A DNA stretch of 64,000 nt from Streptomyces paludis (GCF_003344965.1 NZ_CP031194.1:1488001-1552000), one strand, 5' to 3'; counted from the stretch's first letter, positions 52,965-61,968 are shown. Program-made: numbers and translations. Notes: a model not told the origin generated them from the sequence alone.

Positions 52965-54149
52965 GTGACCACCACCCAGACCGTGGACCTCGATGTCCAG
53001 CCGACCCCTCTCGCCCTGCTGCTCCTCGGCCGCGGGGCCGACCCGCGCAGCGAGCGCGGCGTGGAGTGCCCCGGCGACCTGCCCTCCCCGTCGGACCCGG
53101 ATCTGGTGGCGCGCGCCCGCGCGGCGAAGGAGAAGCTCGGGGAGAAGGTCTTCGTCCTCGGCCACCACTACCAGCGCGACGAGGTCATCCAGTTCGCGGA
53201 TGTCACGGGCGACTCCTTCAAGCTGGCGAAGGACGCGGCGGCCCGGCCGGCCGCCGAGTACATCGTGTTCTGCGGTGTCCACTTCATGGCCGAGTCGGCC
53301 GACATCCTGACCACCGATGACCAGAAGGTCGTCCTGCCGGATCTGGCCGCCGGCTGCTCCATGGCCGACATGGCCACGGCCGAGCAGGTCGCGGAGTGCT
53401 GGGACGTGCTGACCGAGGCCGGCATAGCCGACCGGGTGGTGCCCGTCTCGTACATGAACTCGTCCGCCGACATCAAGGCGTTCACCGGCAAGCACGGCGG
53501 CACGATCTGTACCTCCTCGAACGCCGAGCGCGCGCTGACCTGGGCCTTCGAGCAGGGCGAGCAGGTGCTCTTCCTGCCCGACCAGCACCTGGGGCGCAAC
53601 ACCGCGGTCCGTGACCTGGGGATGTCGCTCGACGACTGCGTCCTCTACAACCCGCACAAGCCGAACGGCGGTCTGACCGCGCAGCAGCTGCGCGACGCCA
53701 AGATGATCCTGTGGCGCGGCCACTGCTCGGTGCACGGCCGCTTCTCGGTGGAGTCGGTGCGTGAGGTACGGGAGCGGATCCCGGGCGTGAATGTACTGGT
53801 GCACCCGGAGTGCAAGCACGAGGTCGTGGCGGCGGCGGACTACGTCGGCTCGACGGAGTACATCATCAAGGCCCTGGAGGCGGCCCCGGCCGGCTCGAAG
53901 TGGGCGATCGGCACGGAGCTGAACCTCGTACAGCGCCTGGCAAATCGTTTCGCCCCGGAGGGCAAGGAGATCGTCTTCCTCGACCGGACGGTCTGCTTCT
54001 GCTCCACGATGAACCGCATCGACCTGCCGCACCTGGTGTGGACGCTGGAGTCGCTGGCGGAGGGGAACGAGATCAACGTCATCGAGGTCGACAAGGAGAC
54101 GGCGGACTTCGCGCAGCTGGCGCTGGAGCGGATGCTGGCGCTGCCGTAG
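52965..54149 (+). CDS. nadA: quinolinate synthase
   Basis: NadA condenses iminoaspartate with dihydroxyacetone phosphate to quinolinate for NAD synthesis, using an oxygen-sensitive [4Fe-4S] cluster. The three cluster cysteines are in YIVFCGVHFMAESADI, VHPECKHEVV and VCFCSTMNRIDLPHL. LGHHYQRDEV and SYMNSSADIKAF are active-site segments. I prefer the GTG at 52965 (MTTTQTV), which has AAAGGTG at normal spacing, over the GTG three codons upstream. nadB and nadC are not adjacent, unlike in many bacteria. Confidence 0.95.
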   Translation: MTTTQTVDLDVQPTPLALLLLGRGADPRSERGVECPGDLPSPSDPDLVARARAAKEKLGEKVFVLGHHYQRDEVIQFADVTGDSFKLAKDAAARPAAEYIVFCGVHFMAESADILTTDDQKVVLPDLAAGCSMADMATAEQVAECWDVLTEAGIADRVVPVSYMNSSADIKAFTGKHGGTICTSSNAERALTWAFEQGEQVLFLPDQHLGRNTAVRDLGMSLDDCVLYNPHKPNGGLTAQQLRDAKMILWRGHCSVHGRFSVESVREVRERIPGVNVLVHPECKHEVVAAADYVGSTEYIIKALEAAPAGSKWAIGTELNLVQRLANRFAPEGKEIVFLDRTVCFCSTMNRIDLPHLVWTLESLAEGNEINVIEVDKETADFAQLALERMLALP

Positions 54150-54167
54150 CGGTGACGCGGTGATGTG

Positions 54168-54218
54168 GGGTACGCCCCCGGAGTCCGGGCCAGTGGCCGG
54201 TGGCTCCGGGTGCGTACC
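54168..54218. terminator. imperfect bidirectional terminator
   Basis: GGGTACGC...CGGAG pairs with CTCCG...GCGTACCC around a GGCCAGTGGCC inner hairpin. It lies between the convergent nadA and subtilase genes. Confidence 0.65.
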
Positions 54219-54232
54219 CGTTCACGGTGTCT

Positions 54233-57200
54233 CTACTTCAGCAGGTACGCGTCCGTGATGGTCACCTCGTAGCCGTTGCCCTCGGTGTCCGTCAGCGCGC
54301 CCTTGAGCGAGACCGACGTGGCCGACGCCGGGTGCTTCAGCGTGACCGTACGCTCGCCGTCCTTGGTGGTGACCGGGGCCTTCACCCAGGTCTTGCCACC
54401 GTCGTAGGACGCCTCGACCTCAAGGGATGCGACGCCCACGCCGGCCGCGTAGCCGTCGACGGCCAGCGGAACCGTCAGCTTCGCGCCCGCGGCGGCCTCG
54501 CTGGCCAGGTTCAGCTTCGGCGCGAAGGTCAGGGTGGAGAGCGGCAGATCCACCTGCTTGTCCCCGGGCGACGCGGACCGGAATGTCCAGGCGGCCTGGA
54601 CCCGGGTGCTGACCCCGGCGATGTCGGTGCCGCGCGACGACTCGGTGCGCAGCGTGTACGCGGCGGACGCGGCGGGCAGACCCGTGGCGAAGGCGCACTC
54701 GGGGTTGTCCCCCTCGTACACCGTCTTGTCGTCCGCCGTCATCACGGTGCTGTTCTCGGCCCCCCGGGTGTATCCGGGACGGCCCTCGTGGTCGGAGTAG
54801 ACCGGAGCGCAGATCAGCGCGAGGTCCGCGACCCGTGCCGCGACTCCCTCCCGCATGGTCGGGCTGAAGACCCCCACGTTGAGCGTGATCCCGTACGACT
54901 TCCCCGCCTTGTACGTCCGCTGTGCCGCGGGATCGAAGAGCACCTCGTTCGAACCGATGTACTCCTCGTCGGCGGGGACCTGTCCGGCGCCGAAGCTCCA
55001 CCGGTAGCCGGGCGGGGTGGTGACGTACTGCTTCGAGCTGACGGGAAGCGGGAACAGGGCGACGGTCAGGGAGCCGATGCCCATGACGTGGTTGGACCAC
55101 ATCGGGTGGACCGCGCCGACCTTGTTCTTCGCCGAGACCCCCATGTCCGCGGTGATCACGGCGAGTTCGCTCCGCTTGGCCTGGTGCGTGAGGCCGTCGA
55201 ACATACGGCCGTCACGGGTGTAGAGCAGGGTGTACTGATCCGTGCCCGCCCGCCGGGTGGCGCTGACCTGCGCCTGGAACTCCTTGTTCACGCTGTCGCC
55301 GACCGAGGCCGCCGAGAGCCCGGCCAGCGAGTCCGTCATGATCCGGCCGAACTCGCCGCCGCCGCTCTCCCGTTCGCGGTACCAGGCGACCGTACCGCCG
55401 CCTTCCTCGGTGGCCTTCGGGGCGGTGATGGCGAACGGCTTGGCGTCCCGCGCGTCGAAGACGACCCGGGTGTCACCGGTGACGGCGAGGCGCTGCTGCA
55501 CGAGCTGCGCGGCCCGCATCCCGCCGCTGTTCCCCGGGGTGAAGACCGGGGCGTCCACCAGATACTCGCCCTTGGGGACCCGGACCTCGATCCGGCCGGT
55601 CTCGGTCCACTGCTGGTAGTGGCCCGGGGTGCCGAGGCTGATGAACGTGGGCATCGCCTGGGCCGGCGCGCCGTTCTCGTCGATCAGGTCCATCGTGACG
55701 TCGTAGGACTCCTCTTCGCGGATGACGCCGAAGGCGGTCCGCACGCTCTGGCCGCTCGTGGCGGCCTTCGCGCCCGAGGTGGCCTCCGCGCCTTCGGTGG
55801 CCGTCGCGCCCGAGGTGGCCTCCGCGCCTTCGGTGGCCGTCGCGCCCGAGGTGGCCGTCGCCACCACCGCGCCGGAGAAGTCGCCGTACCCGTCGGCGGC
55901 CCGGGTGTTCGCGGTCAGCGCGACGCGCGCGGTGGCGCCGGGCTGGACGGTGATCCGCTCGGCGCCGACCGTGAACATCCCGTCCGGCGCGGGCTTGCCG
56001 TCCGGCCCGAGCGCCTCCGGCCGCAGATCGAGGGTGACCGCCTCGGTGCCGTCGTTGCGGTAGGTGATGCTCTTCGTCACCGGGTCGGAACCGGCCGGCG
56101 ACCAGCGCTGCAACCCGAAGTCGACCGACGTCTGTTCGGTCACGACCGTCTGCGCGAGGGCCTTCGCCACATCCGCCCGGCCGTTGCCCTGCTGGTAGGC
56201 CCGCAGCCCGGGGTTGCCGACGGCGGAGGAGGTGAGCGCCTGCTTGATCCGCTCACCGCTCCAGTCCGGGTGCCGCTGCGCGACGATGGCCGCCGCGCCC
56301 GCGACATGCGGCGCCGCCATTGACGTACCGCTCATGGAGAGATAGCCGTCCGATGCCGGGGTGCCGATGGCCGCGTGGGCGGCCCTGGCCGCGACGATGT
56401 CCACGCCGGGCGCGGTGATGTCCGGCTTCAGGGCGTTGACGGCGGTCGGGCCGGTGCTGGAGAAACCGGCGATGCTGTCGTCACGGTCCACCGCGCCGAC
56501 CGTGAGCGCGGCGGGCGCGCTGCCGGGCGACCCGATGGTCCTGGCGCCGGGCCCGTCGTTGCCCGCCGAGACGACGAACAGGATGCCGCTGCTCGCGGAG
56601 AGCGACTCGACCGCCTCTTCCAGCGGGTCGGTCTCCGGGGTGTCGTACGAGCCCAGGCTCATGTTCGCCACCTTGGCGCCCCGGTCGGCCGCCCACTGCA
56701 TGGCGGCGAGGATGCCCGAGTCGCTGGCGTACCCGTCGGAGTCGAAGACCTTGGCGTCGAGGATCTTCGCCCCTGGCGCGACGCCCTTGTAGACGCCGCT
56801 GGCCTTGGCGCCACTGGCCCTGGCGCCGCTGCCCGCGATGGTGGAGGCGACGTGGGTGCCGTGCCCGATGTAGTCGACGACGTCGCCCTCGTCGGAGAAG
56901 TCCTTCTCCTCGATCTCGGCGCCCGCCAGGTCCGGGTGGGTCTCGTCCACCCCGGTGTCGATGACCGCGACCTTCACACCGTCGCCGTCGTAACCGGCCT
57001 CCCAGGCCGCGGGCGCGCCGATCTGGGCCGTACTCCTGTCCAGGTTCACCTGGCGGCGGCCGTCCAGCCATACGCGGCTGATGCCGGGGGCGGCGGCGCG
57101 GAACTGCGCGGTGTCGGGCTGTGTCGTCTCTGCGGTGAGCGCGTCCCACACCTCCGAGGCGTCGTCCTTCGGTACGGAGACGGCTTCGCCGTTCAGCGCG

Positions 57201-57736
57201 GGGAGGTTGCGCTCCACCGTCGCCCCGGCCTCCACGACGTCCGACTTCGCCGCGGCCTTCAACTTCGCCCGCGCGGCGCCCTTGGGGTGGGCGACGATCA
57301 GCGGCAGCTTCTCGCGGGCGGCGTCGTCGAGGCCGTCCTCGATCAGCCGGGTCACATCGAACAGGCGCCGGTCGACCGTGCCGTTGCCGACCAGCCGCAC
57401 GGCGTCGGCGGGGATCACGTACGTACGGTCGCCAAGGCTCCGCACCGACACGGGGATGTGCTCACGGCCCGCGCCGGGCCGTACGGAGGTCACCCGCCCC
57501 TTCGCGTCCACGTCGACGCGGTCACCGGTGATCAGGGTGACGGTGGCCTTGCGCGAGCCGGACATCTGACCGGCCTCGCCCGCCTTTCCCGCACCGGCCC
57601 CCTGCTGCCCTAAGCCGCGGACACCATCGGGCGGCGCGGCAACGGCTCCGGTCACCGTTCCAGCGGCGAGCGCCACCGCGACGGCGATAACACTCGCGCG
57701 GTATCCGCCCGCGCGGTATCCAGTGGGTCTGCGCAT
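54233..57736 (-). CDS. large secreted subtilisin-like serine protease (S8)
   Basis: A protein of about 1167 residues. Signal peptide (ASVIAVAVALAAGTVTGAVAA), an N-terminal propeptide-like region (to about 220), then the S8 catalytic domain with Asp260 (VAVIDTGVDETHPD), His292 (IGHGTHVAST), the oxyanion Asn in SAGNDGPG and Ser472 (SGTSMAAPHVAGAAA). A long C-terminal beta-rich part follows. A 12-residue Ala/Thr/Gly/Glu repeat lies near residues 625-655, coded by the tandem DNA repeat at 55770-55859. ATG at 57736 follows a TTG codon that could also start. Probable extracellular protein degradation; not part of the conserved core neighbourhood. Confidence 0.92.
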   Translation of the reverse strand: MRRPTGYRAGGYRASVIAVAVALAAGTVTGAVAAPPDGVRGLGQQGAGAGKAGEAGQMSGSRKATVTLITGDRVDVDAKGRVTSVRPGAGREHIPVSVRSLGDRTYVIPADAVRLVGNGTVDRRLFDVTRLIEDGLDDAAREKLPLIVAHPKGAARAKLKAAAKSDVVEAGATVERNLPALNGEAVSVPKDDASEVWDALTAETTQPDTAQFRAAAPGISRVWLDGRRQVNLDRSTAQIGAPAAWEAGYDGDGVKVAVIDTGVDETHPDLAGAEIEEKDFSDEGDVVDYIGHGTHVASTIAGSGARASGAKASGVYKGVAPGAKILDAKVFDSDGYASDSGILAAMQWAADRGAKVANMSLGSYDTPETDPLEEAVESLSASSGILFVVSAGNDGPGARTIGSPGSAPAALTVGAVDRDDSIAGFSSTGPTAVNALKPDITAPGVDIVAARAAHAAIGTPASDGYLSMSGTSMAAPHVAGAAAIVAQRHPDWSGERIKQALTSSAVGNPGLRAYQQGNGRADVAKALAQTVVTEQTSVDFGLQRWSPAGSDPVTKSITYRNDGTEAVTLDLRPEALGPDGKPAPDGMFTVGAERITVQPGATARVALTANTRAADGYGDFSGAVVATATSGATATEGAEATSGATATEGAEATSGAKAATSGQSVRTAFGVIREEESYDVTMDLIDENGAPAQAMPTFISLGTPGHYQQWTETGRIEVRVPKGEYLVDAPVFTPGNSGGMRAAQLVQQRLAVTGDTRVVFDARDAKPFAITAPKATEEGGGTVAWYRERESGGGEFGRIMTDSLAGLSAASVGDSVNKEFQAQVSATRRAGTDQYTLLYTRDGRMFDGLTHQAKRSELAVITADMGVSAKNKVGAVHPMWSNHVMGIGSLTVALFPLPVSSKQYVTTPPGYRWSFGAGQVPADEEYIGSNEVLFDPAAQRTYKAGKSYGITLNVGVFSPTMREGVAARVADLALICAPVYSDHEGRPGYTRGAENSTVMTADDKTVYEGDNPECAFATGLPAASAAYTLRTESSRGTDIAGVSTRVQAAWTFRSASPGDKQVDLPLSTLTFAPKLNLASEAAAGAKLTVPLAVDGYAAGVGVASLEVEASYDGGKTWVKAPVTTKDGERTVTLKHPASATSVSLKGALTDTEGNGYEVTITDAYLLK
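55770..55859 (-). repeat. in-frame 36-bp tandem repeat in the subtilase gene
   Basis: Two exact copies (55770-55805, 55806-55841) and half a third (55842-55859). The 36-bp unit keeps frame and encodes TATEGAEATSGA. It forms a flexible linker-like insert between the protease domain and the C-terminal region. Copy number probably varies between strains. Confidence 0.9.
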
Positions 57737-57853
57737 CAAAGCTGCACCAGCCTTCTCGTTGGGTGTGGGACGAAGGCTGATGCGGGAATGTGATCATCAC
57801 TGGCCCAGCCGGTCACGGTTGGATAACGCGGCGGTGGCGGGCGTTGTGCGGAG

Positions 57854-58274
57854 TGGGGCCGCCCCTCCTGGTGTGAGTGTCGCGTCTCCAGGTCAGGAGT
57901 AAAGGGCGCTCCTTCGTCGCGTCGGCTGCGCCGATTCCGCTTCGCTGCACCCTTGACACCTGCCCCGGAGTCGCAAGTGCGGCTTATCGGGAGGGGCGGC
58001 CGGGTGGGAGGGGGTTGCCCGGGGGGTGCGCCGCTCTTCTGGCCGGTTCAGGGTCCGGCGGGCCGGTGGGCCCTGCGGGGCGACGCGGCAGAGGAGTGGG
58101 GGCGACTCGGCCCCGGCTCAGCGGCAGACCGTCCGTCGCTGGTTGCGACTCATGACCCGCTGGGCGCCGTGGGGTGGGAGGAGGGGCTGGTGGGACTCGT
58201 GTGGCGGCAAGTGGGGCGCTGAAGGCCGCCCATGCGTCCGGGAGTGCCGCTAACGCACCTGAGGACACATGTGC
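57854..58274 (+). repeat. left inverted repeat (about 0.42 kb) flanking the phosphotransferase gene
   Basis: Homologous, in inverse orientation, to 59039-59451. Shared blocks in order: GGGGCCGCCCCTCCTGGTGT, GAGTGTCGCGTCTCC, AAAGGGCGCTCCTTCGTCGC, GAGGGGCGGCCGGGTGGGAG, GTGGGACTCGTGTGGCGGCA, and the inner end CACCTGAGGACACATGTG. Arms at 57886-57906 and 57950-57970 form an internal stem that is decayed here (16 of 21 pairs). A frame starting MSRLQVRSKGRSFVAS is open over part of it, but it is also seen in the right copy with a different tail, and no protein family is recognised. No transposase and no clear target duplication. Confidence 0.85.
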
Positions 58275-58291
58275 CTTAACAGGCAACCCTG

Positions 58292-58320
58292 TTGGCAGGT
58301 AACGGGCGCCAAGACAGACT
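58292..58320 (+). promoter_or_regulatory. promoter of the phosphotransferase gene, leaderless type
   Basis: TTGGCA (58292-58297) and CAGACT (58315-58320) are separated by 17 bp, and the -10 box ends 7 nt before the ATG at 58328. There is no ribosome binding site, so the message is probably leaderless. AACAGG-CAAC-CCTGTT (58278-58293) overlaps the -35 box and could be an operator. Confidence 0.6.
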
Positions 58321-58327
58321 GCTCGGC

Positions 58328-59008
58328 ATGGAGTTGATCGCACGGGGGCGGGACGCTGATGTGTTTGCTCTGGATGCGTCCAGGGTGCTGCGACGGTATC
58401 GGCACGAGGGGCGGCCAACGCATCTGGAATCGCGCTTGATGACTCACCTGACTGCGTGCGGGTATCCGGTGCCGAAGGTGTACGAGGTCACCGATACCGA
58501 CATGGTTCTTGAGCGGCTGACCGGACCGACGCTGCTGGAACTGCTGGCCCAGCGCCCGTGGCGGGTGCGTGACCTCGGTCGCGTGCTGGGTGGCCTCCAC
58601 GATCGACTTCATGAGGTGCCGGCACCGGCGTGGCTGCCCAAGCGGTTCGGCACCGCAGATGATGACCGGGTGCTGCACTTGGACTTGCATCCGGGCAACA
58701 TCATTCTGACCGGGCGCGGCCCGGTGGTGATCGACTGGAGCAATGCGGGCGCCGGTGATCCCGCTGCCGATGTGGCGATGACCATGGTGACCGTCGGCAG
58801 CGCAGATGTCCCCGGGCTCGCCGCGCGTCTGGGGCGGGGCCTGCTGCTACGAGCCATCCGGGGCGGCTGCGGGACGGATCCCACCCCACGGGTTCAGGAG
58901 GCGATCGACGTCAAGCTGGCCGACCCGTATCTCACCACCACAGAGGCGGCATGGCTGCGGAACCGTGCCGCCGACACGGACACGGACGGTCGCCGAGTCC
59001 GGCGCTGA
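58328..59008 (+). CDS. aminoglycoside-phosphotransferase-fold kinase
   Basis: A 226-residue small-molecule kinase of the APH/choline kinase fold. The catalytic loop is LHLDLHPGNIIL (Asp119) and the metal site VVIDWSNAGAGDPAADVAM (Asp136). The N-lobe is short and the usual nucleotide-binding Lys position looks like VLRRYR, so Arg may take its place. ATG at 58328 is supported by the promoter spacing. Codon use is looser at third positions than in neighbouring genes (for example GATGTGTTTGCTCTGGATGC near the start), suggesting transfer. It lies alone between two long inverted repeats. Substrate could be an antibiotic, a sugar or a lipid head group; resistance is not established. Confidence 0.87.
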   Translation: MELIARGRDADVFALDASRVLRRYRHEGRPTHLESRLMTHLTACGYPVPKVYEVTDTDMVLERLTGPTLLELLAQRPWRVRDLGRVLGGLHDRLHEVPAPAWLPKRFGTADDDRVLHLDLHPGNIILTGRGPVVIDWSNAGAGDPAADVAMTMVTVGSADVPGLAARLGRGLLLRAIRGGCGTDPTPRVQEAIDVKLADPYLTTTEAAWLRNRAADTDTDGRRVRR

Positions 59009-59038
59009 CGCGATGGCTTGCCCCGGAGGCTTGGCGGC

Positions 59039-59451
59039 AGCACATGTGTCCTGAGGTGCATAAGACGCCCTCCTCAACGCAAAGCCTCCCTTCGGGAGCC
59101 CACTTGCCGCCACACGAGTCCCACCAGTCCCTCCCCCACCCCACGGCGACCAGCGGGGCATGAGTCGCGACCAACAGCAGACGGTCGGCCGCTGAGCCGG
59201 TGTCGGGCCGCCCCACTCCTCTGCCGCGTGCCCCGCAGGGCCCACCGGGCCGCCGGCCCCTGAGCCGAGTGGCAGGACAGCGGGCCCCCCGGGCAACCCC
59301 CTCCCACCCGGCCGCCCCTCCCGCACCTGCACTTGCGGCTCCGTGTCAGGTGTCAAGGGTGGGCGCAGCCCATCGCGCAGCGACGCGACGAAGGAGCGCC
59401 CTTTACACCTGACACGGAGACGCGACACTCACACCAGGAGGGGCGGCCCCA
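59039..59451 (-). repeat. right inverted repeat flanking the phosphotransferase gene
   Basis: Inverse copy of 57854-58274. The inner end is GCACATGTGTCCTGAGGTGCA (positions 59039-59059) and the outer end touches the stop codon of the methyltransferase gene at 59452. Its internal stem is nearly perfect: the arms at 59339-59359 and 59399-59419 match at 20 of 21 positions, with a loop of about 39 nt. This copy looks less decayed than the left one. An open frame reading MSRLRVRCKGRSFVASLRDG on the minus strand runs into the phosphotransferase gene antisense and is not accepted as a gene. Confidence 0.85.
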
Positions 59452-60672
59452 TCACCCCGCAATCCCCGCCACCGACCCACCCCACTCGGCTTCGCACTGA
59501 CCCGAGGCGGCTGTCCAGCGGGGGCCGGTGTCCTTGTCGCCGGTCCAGATGAACTGCTGGTCAGGGGTGCGGGTCATGCCGAAGTCGTAGAGGCTCGGCT
59601 CCCCGGCGGTCAGCCATTTCTCCATCGTCCGGCTGGTCTCATCGGCCAGGCGACGGGGGCCGCCCTGGCACGCCACGGCCGGGTCTCCCGCCCGCGCGTC
59701 GAGGGTGGCCCACGACGCACGGCCGTCGTGCAGCCAGGCGCTCACACCGTCGTCGTACGCCCGCGTGGTGATCCGGACGTCAGGGAGCACGACGCGCAGG
59801 GCGAACAGCAGGCTCACCTCGTCGTGCAGGCGTCGCAGGGGTTGCTGGAAAGGGCCCGCCGTCCCGGCCGGGACGGTGCCACGAATCCGGTCCCAGGGCA
59901 GGCCCTGGCCGGTGCCGCGACTCGGCATGAACGTCGCCAGTCCCTGCATCCAGCCGCTGGCCGAACGGCCATCGTCCGCCACCGTGAGCGCCACATGCCC
60001 GAGCCGGCCCCAGGGAGTGACGATCCGGCCGCCGGGCCGGGTCTGCTCCACCCATGCCCACGGCACCTCGTCGACCGCGTACGTCGCGATAAGGCGGTCG
60101 AACGGCGCGCTCTCGGCCCAGCCGTGGGCGCCGTCGCCGGTGACCACGTTCACCTCTGCCCCTGCCGCGCCAAGACGCGCTCGCGCCGCCTCCGCGAGCC
60201 CGGGGTCGACCTCCACGCTGGTGACCCGCCCGGGACCGGCCCGGGCCGCCAGCAGAGCGGCGTTCCAGCCGGCCCCGGTGCCCAGTTCCAGTACGCGGTG
60301 GCCCGGCTCGGGCATCAGCGAGTCGAGCATGTCCACCACGACGGCCTGACAGGACAGGCTGGAGGTGGCCAGCCCGTCCGTGACCTGTGTGACCGTGGCC
60401 TCGTCCGGCTGCGGATAGACGAGTTCGGCCCAGCGTCCGGGATCCGCCGTACGGTCCACCGGAACATAGGTGGAGCCGTCCCAGACCCATACCCGGTCCG
60501 GGGCGAAGAGGTGCCTCGGCAGATCCTCAACTGCCCTGCGAACCCATGGCGAGTCGGCCGGCCAACCGCGCTCAGCTTCCAGGGCGCGATCGAGCCGGTG
60601 CCGGAGTTCGGGGTTTCCGGGCGGCGGCTTCGCCTCGCCCACATCCGGTTCCGGCTTGCGATGATCACCCAT
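59452..60672 (-). CDS. PCMT-type SAM-dependent methyltransferase
   Basis: A 406-residue protein. Residues 35-260 resemble protein-L-isoaspartate O-methyltransferase: PRHLFAPDRVWVWDG, VTQVTDGLATSSLSCQAVVV, the SAM motif VLELGTGAGWNAALLAAR, VTSVEVDPGLAEAARARLG, NVVTGDGAHGW and RIVTPWG. The C-terminal 150 residues are an extra domain (LLFALRVVLPDVRITTRAYD). Such long PCMT relatives occur in actinobacterial accessory regions, some modifying ribosomally made peptides, but I found no precursor peptide next to it. GGGA lies about 9 nt before the ATG. The right inverted repeat begins at its stop codon. Confidence 0.82.
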   Translation of the reverse strand: MGDHRKPEPDVGEAKPPPGNPELRHRLDRALEAERGWPADSPWVRRAVEDLPRHLFAPDRVWVWDGSTYVPVDRTADPGRWAELVYPQPDEATVTQVTDGLATSSLSCQAVVVDMLDSLMPEPGHRVLELGTGAGWNAALLAARAGPGRVTSVEVDPGLAEAARARLGAAGAEVNVVTGDGAHGWAESAPFDRLIATYAVDEVPWAWVEQTRPGGRIVTPWGRLGHVALTVADDGRSASGWMQGLATFMPSRGTGQGLPWDRIRGTVPAGTAGPFQQPLRRLHDEVSLLFALRVVLPDVRITTRAYDDGVSAWLHDGRASWATLDARAGDPAVACQGGPRRLADETSRTMEKWLTAGEPSLYDFGMTRTPDQQFIWTGDKDTGPRWTAASGQCEAEWGGSVAGIAG

Positions 60673-60781
60673 GGGGAAATCCCTTCCCTCAACCGACAGA
60701 TCGGACAGAGCGGTTCAAGAGTGCCGCATCGCCGTCCGGCGTGTGAGCCGCCTCCGCCCCAACAGAATCTGCGAGCATCCC

Positions 60782-61963
60782 GTGACCCACCGGACCTACG
60801 CGGCGCCCGCCGCGTCATCCCCGCCCCTGATCGCCGTCAGCGACGCCGAGCTGAGCGAGCTGCGCTCCCGGCTGCTCGCCACCCGGTGGCCGGCGCCCTG
60901 GCCCTCCGGCGGACGGGGCGCCGGGGAGTGGGACGCCGGCACCGACCCCGGTGAGCTGCGTCGTCTCGTAGACCGCTGGGCCTCCGGCTACGACTGGCGC
61001 GCCCAGGAGGCCGCCATCAACGCGCTCCCGTCCCGCTTCGCGGACATCGACGGAACGCCCGTCCACTACCTGCGTTTCGACGGGGAACACCCCGGCGCCC
61101 TGCCCATCGTCCTGACCAACGGGTGGCCCAGCTCCTTCCTCGAACTGACGGCCCTCGCCGACCGGTTGGCCACACCGTCGCGGTACGGGGGTGACGCCGT
61201 CGACGCGTTCACCGTCATCGTCCCCTCGCTGCCCGGGTTCGCCTTCTCGCCTCAGCGGCCCTCGCTCTCGGAGCCGCCCCAGACCCACGAGATCTGGCAC
61301 CGGCTCATGCGCGACGAACTCGGTTTCGCGCGCTACGCGGCCCACGGCGGCGACCTCGGCGCCGGGATCACCTCGCGGCTGGCCGAGGCCCACCCCGAGG
61401 CCCTGGTGGGCATCCACCTGATGGCGGTCGCCCAGCCGGTCGCGTACGACGCCGCCGGTGTGACGCCCGAGGAGCGGGCGTACCTCGATTCCGTGGCGGC
61501 GTGGTCGGCCGAGGAGGGCGGATACATGCACGAACAGAGCACCCGTCCGCTGACGTTGAGCTACGGGCTGGCCGACTCACCGACCGGGCTGCTCGCCTGG
61601 ATCGTCGAGAAGTACCGGGCGTGGAGCGACTGCGGGGGCGATCTGTCGTCGCGCTTCAGCGACGACTTCCTTCTGACGCAGGCGTCGCTCTACTGGTTCA
61701 CCGGGACCATCTCGACCTCGTTCCGGCCGTACTACGAGTACGGCCGGGGGCTGACCCGGCGGGTGGAGCGCGTGACCGTGCCCACGGCCGTGGCCCTGTT
61801 CCCGGCCGATCTCACGCAGCCGCCCCGCAGTTGGGCCGAGCGTACGTACAACGTCACGCGGTACACGCGGATGGCGCGCGGCGGGCACTTCGCCGCGCAC
61901 GAGGAGCCCGCGCTGCTGGCCGGCGACCTCACCGCGTTCTTCCGTACCCTGCGCGAGCGATGA
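60782..61963 (+). CDS. epoxide hydrolase family protein
   Basis: A 393-residue alpha/beta hydrolase with the N-terminal EHN domain (SDAELSELRSRLLATRWP). The nucleophile is Asp191 in AAHGGDLGAGITSRL, the general-base His lies in ARGGHFAAHEEP near the end, and ring-opening tyrosines are likely in FRPYYEYGR. The oxyanion motif, usually HGWPGS, is TNGWPSS here (Asn113 in place of His). It probably converts an epoxide to a diol in secondary or xenobiotic metabolism. GTG start with a weak ribosome site. It is convergent with the TetR gene, separated by 5 bp. Confidence 0.88.
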   Translation: MTHRTYAAPAASSPPLIAVSDAELSELRSRLLATRWPAPWPSGGRGAGEWDAGTDPGELRRLVDRWASGYDWRAQEAAINALPSRFADIDGTPVHYLRFDGEHPGALPIVLTNGWPSSFLELTALADRLATPSRYGGDAVDAFTVIVPSLPGFAFSPQRPSLSEPPQTHEIWHRLMRDELGFARYAAHGGDLGAGITSRLAEAHPEALVGIHLMAVAQPVAYDAAGVTPEERAYLDSVAAWSAEEGGYMHEQSTRPLTLSYGLADSPTGLLAWIVEKYRAWSDCGGDLSSRFSDDFLLTQASLYWFTGTISTSFRPYYEYGRGLTRRVERVTVPTAVALFPADLTQPPRSWAERTYNVTRYTRMARGGHFAAHEEPALLAGDLTAFFRTLRER

Positions 61964-61968
61964 GCCGA

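Noticed and set aside
57877..58155. Open frame MSRLQVRSKGRSFVAS in the left inverted repeat as a gene
   Set aside because: The same start appears in the right copy, but frames diverge, stop at different places and contain low-complexity Gly/Pro/Arg text. The similarity is explained by the DNA repeat.
57840..59465. Target-site duplication around the inverted-repeat cassette
   Set aside because: The bases directly outside the two outer ends (GTGCGGAG and TCACCCCG) do not match, and the exact ends are uncertain.
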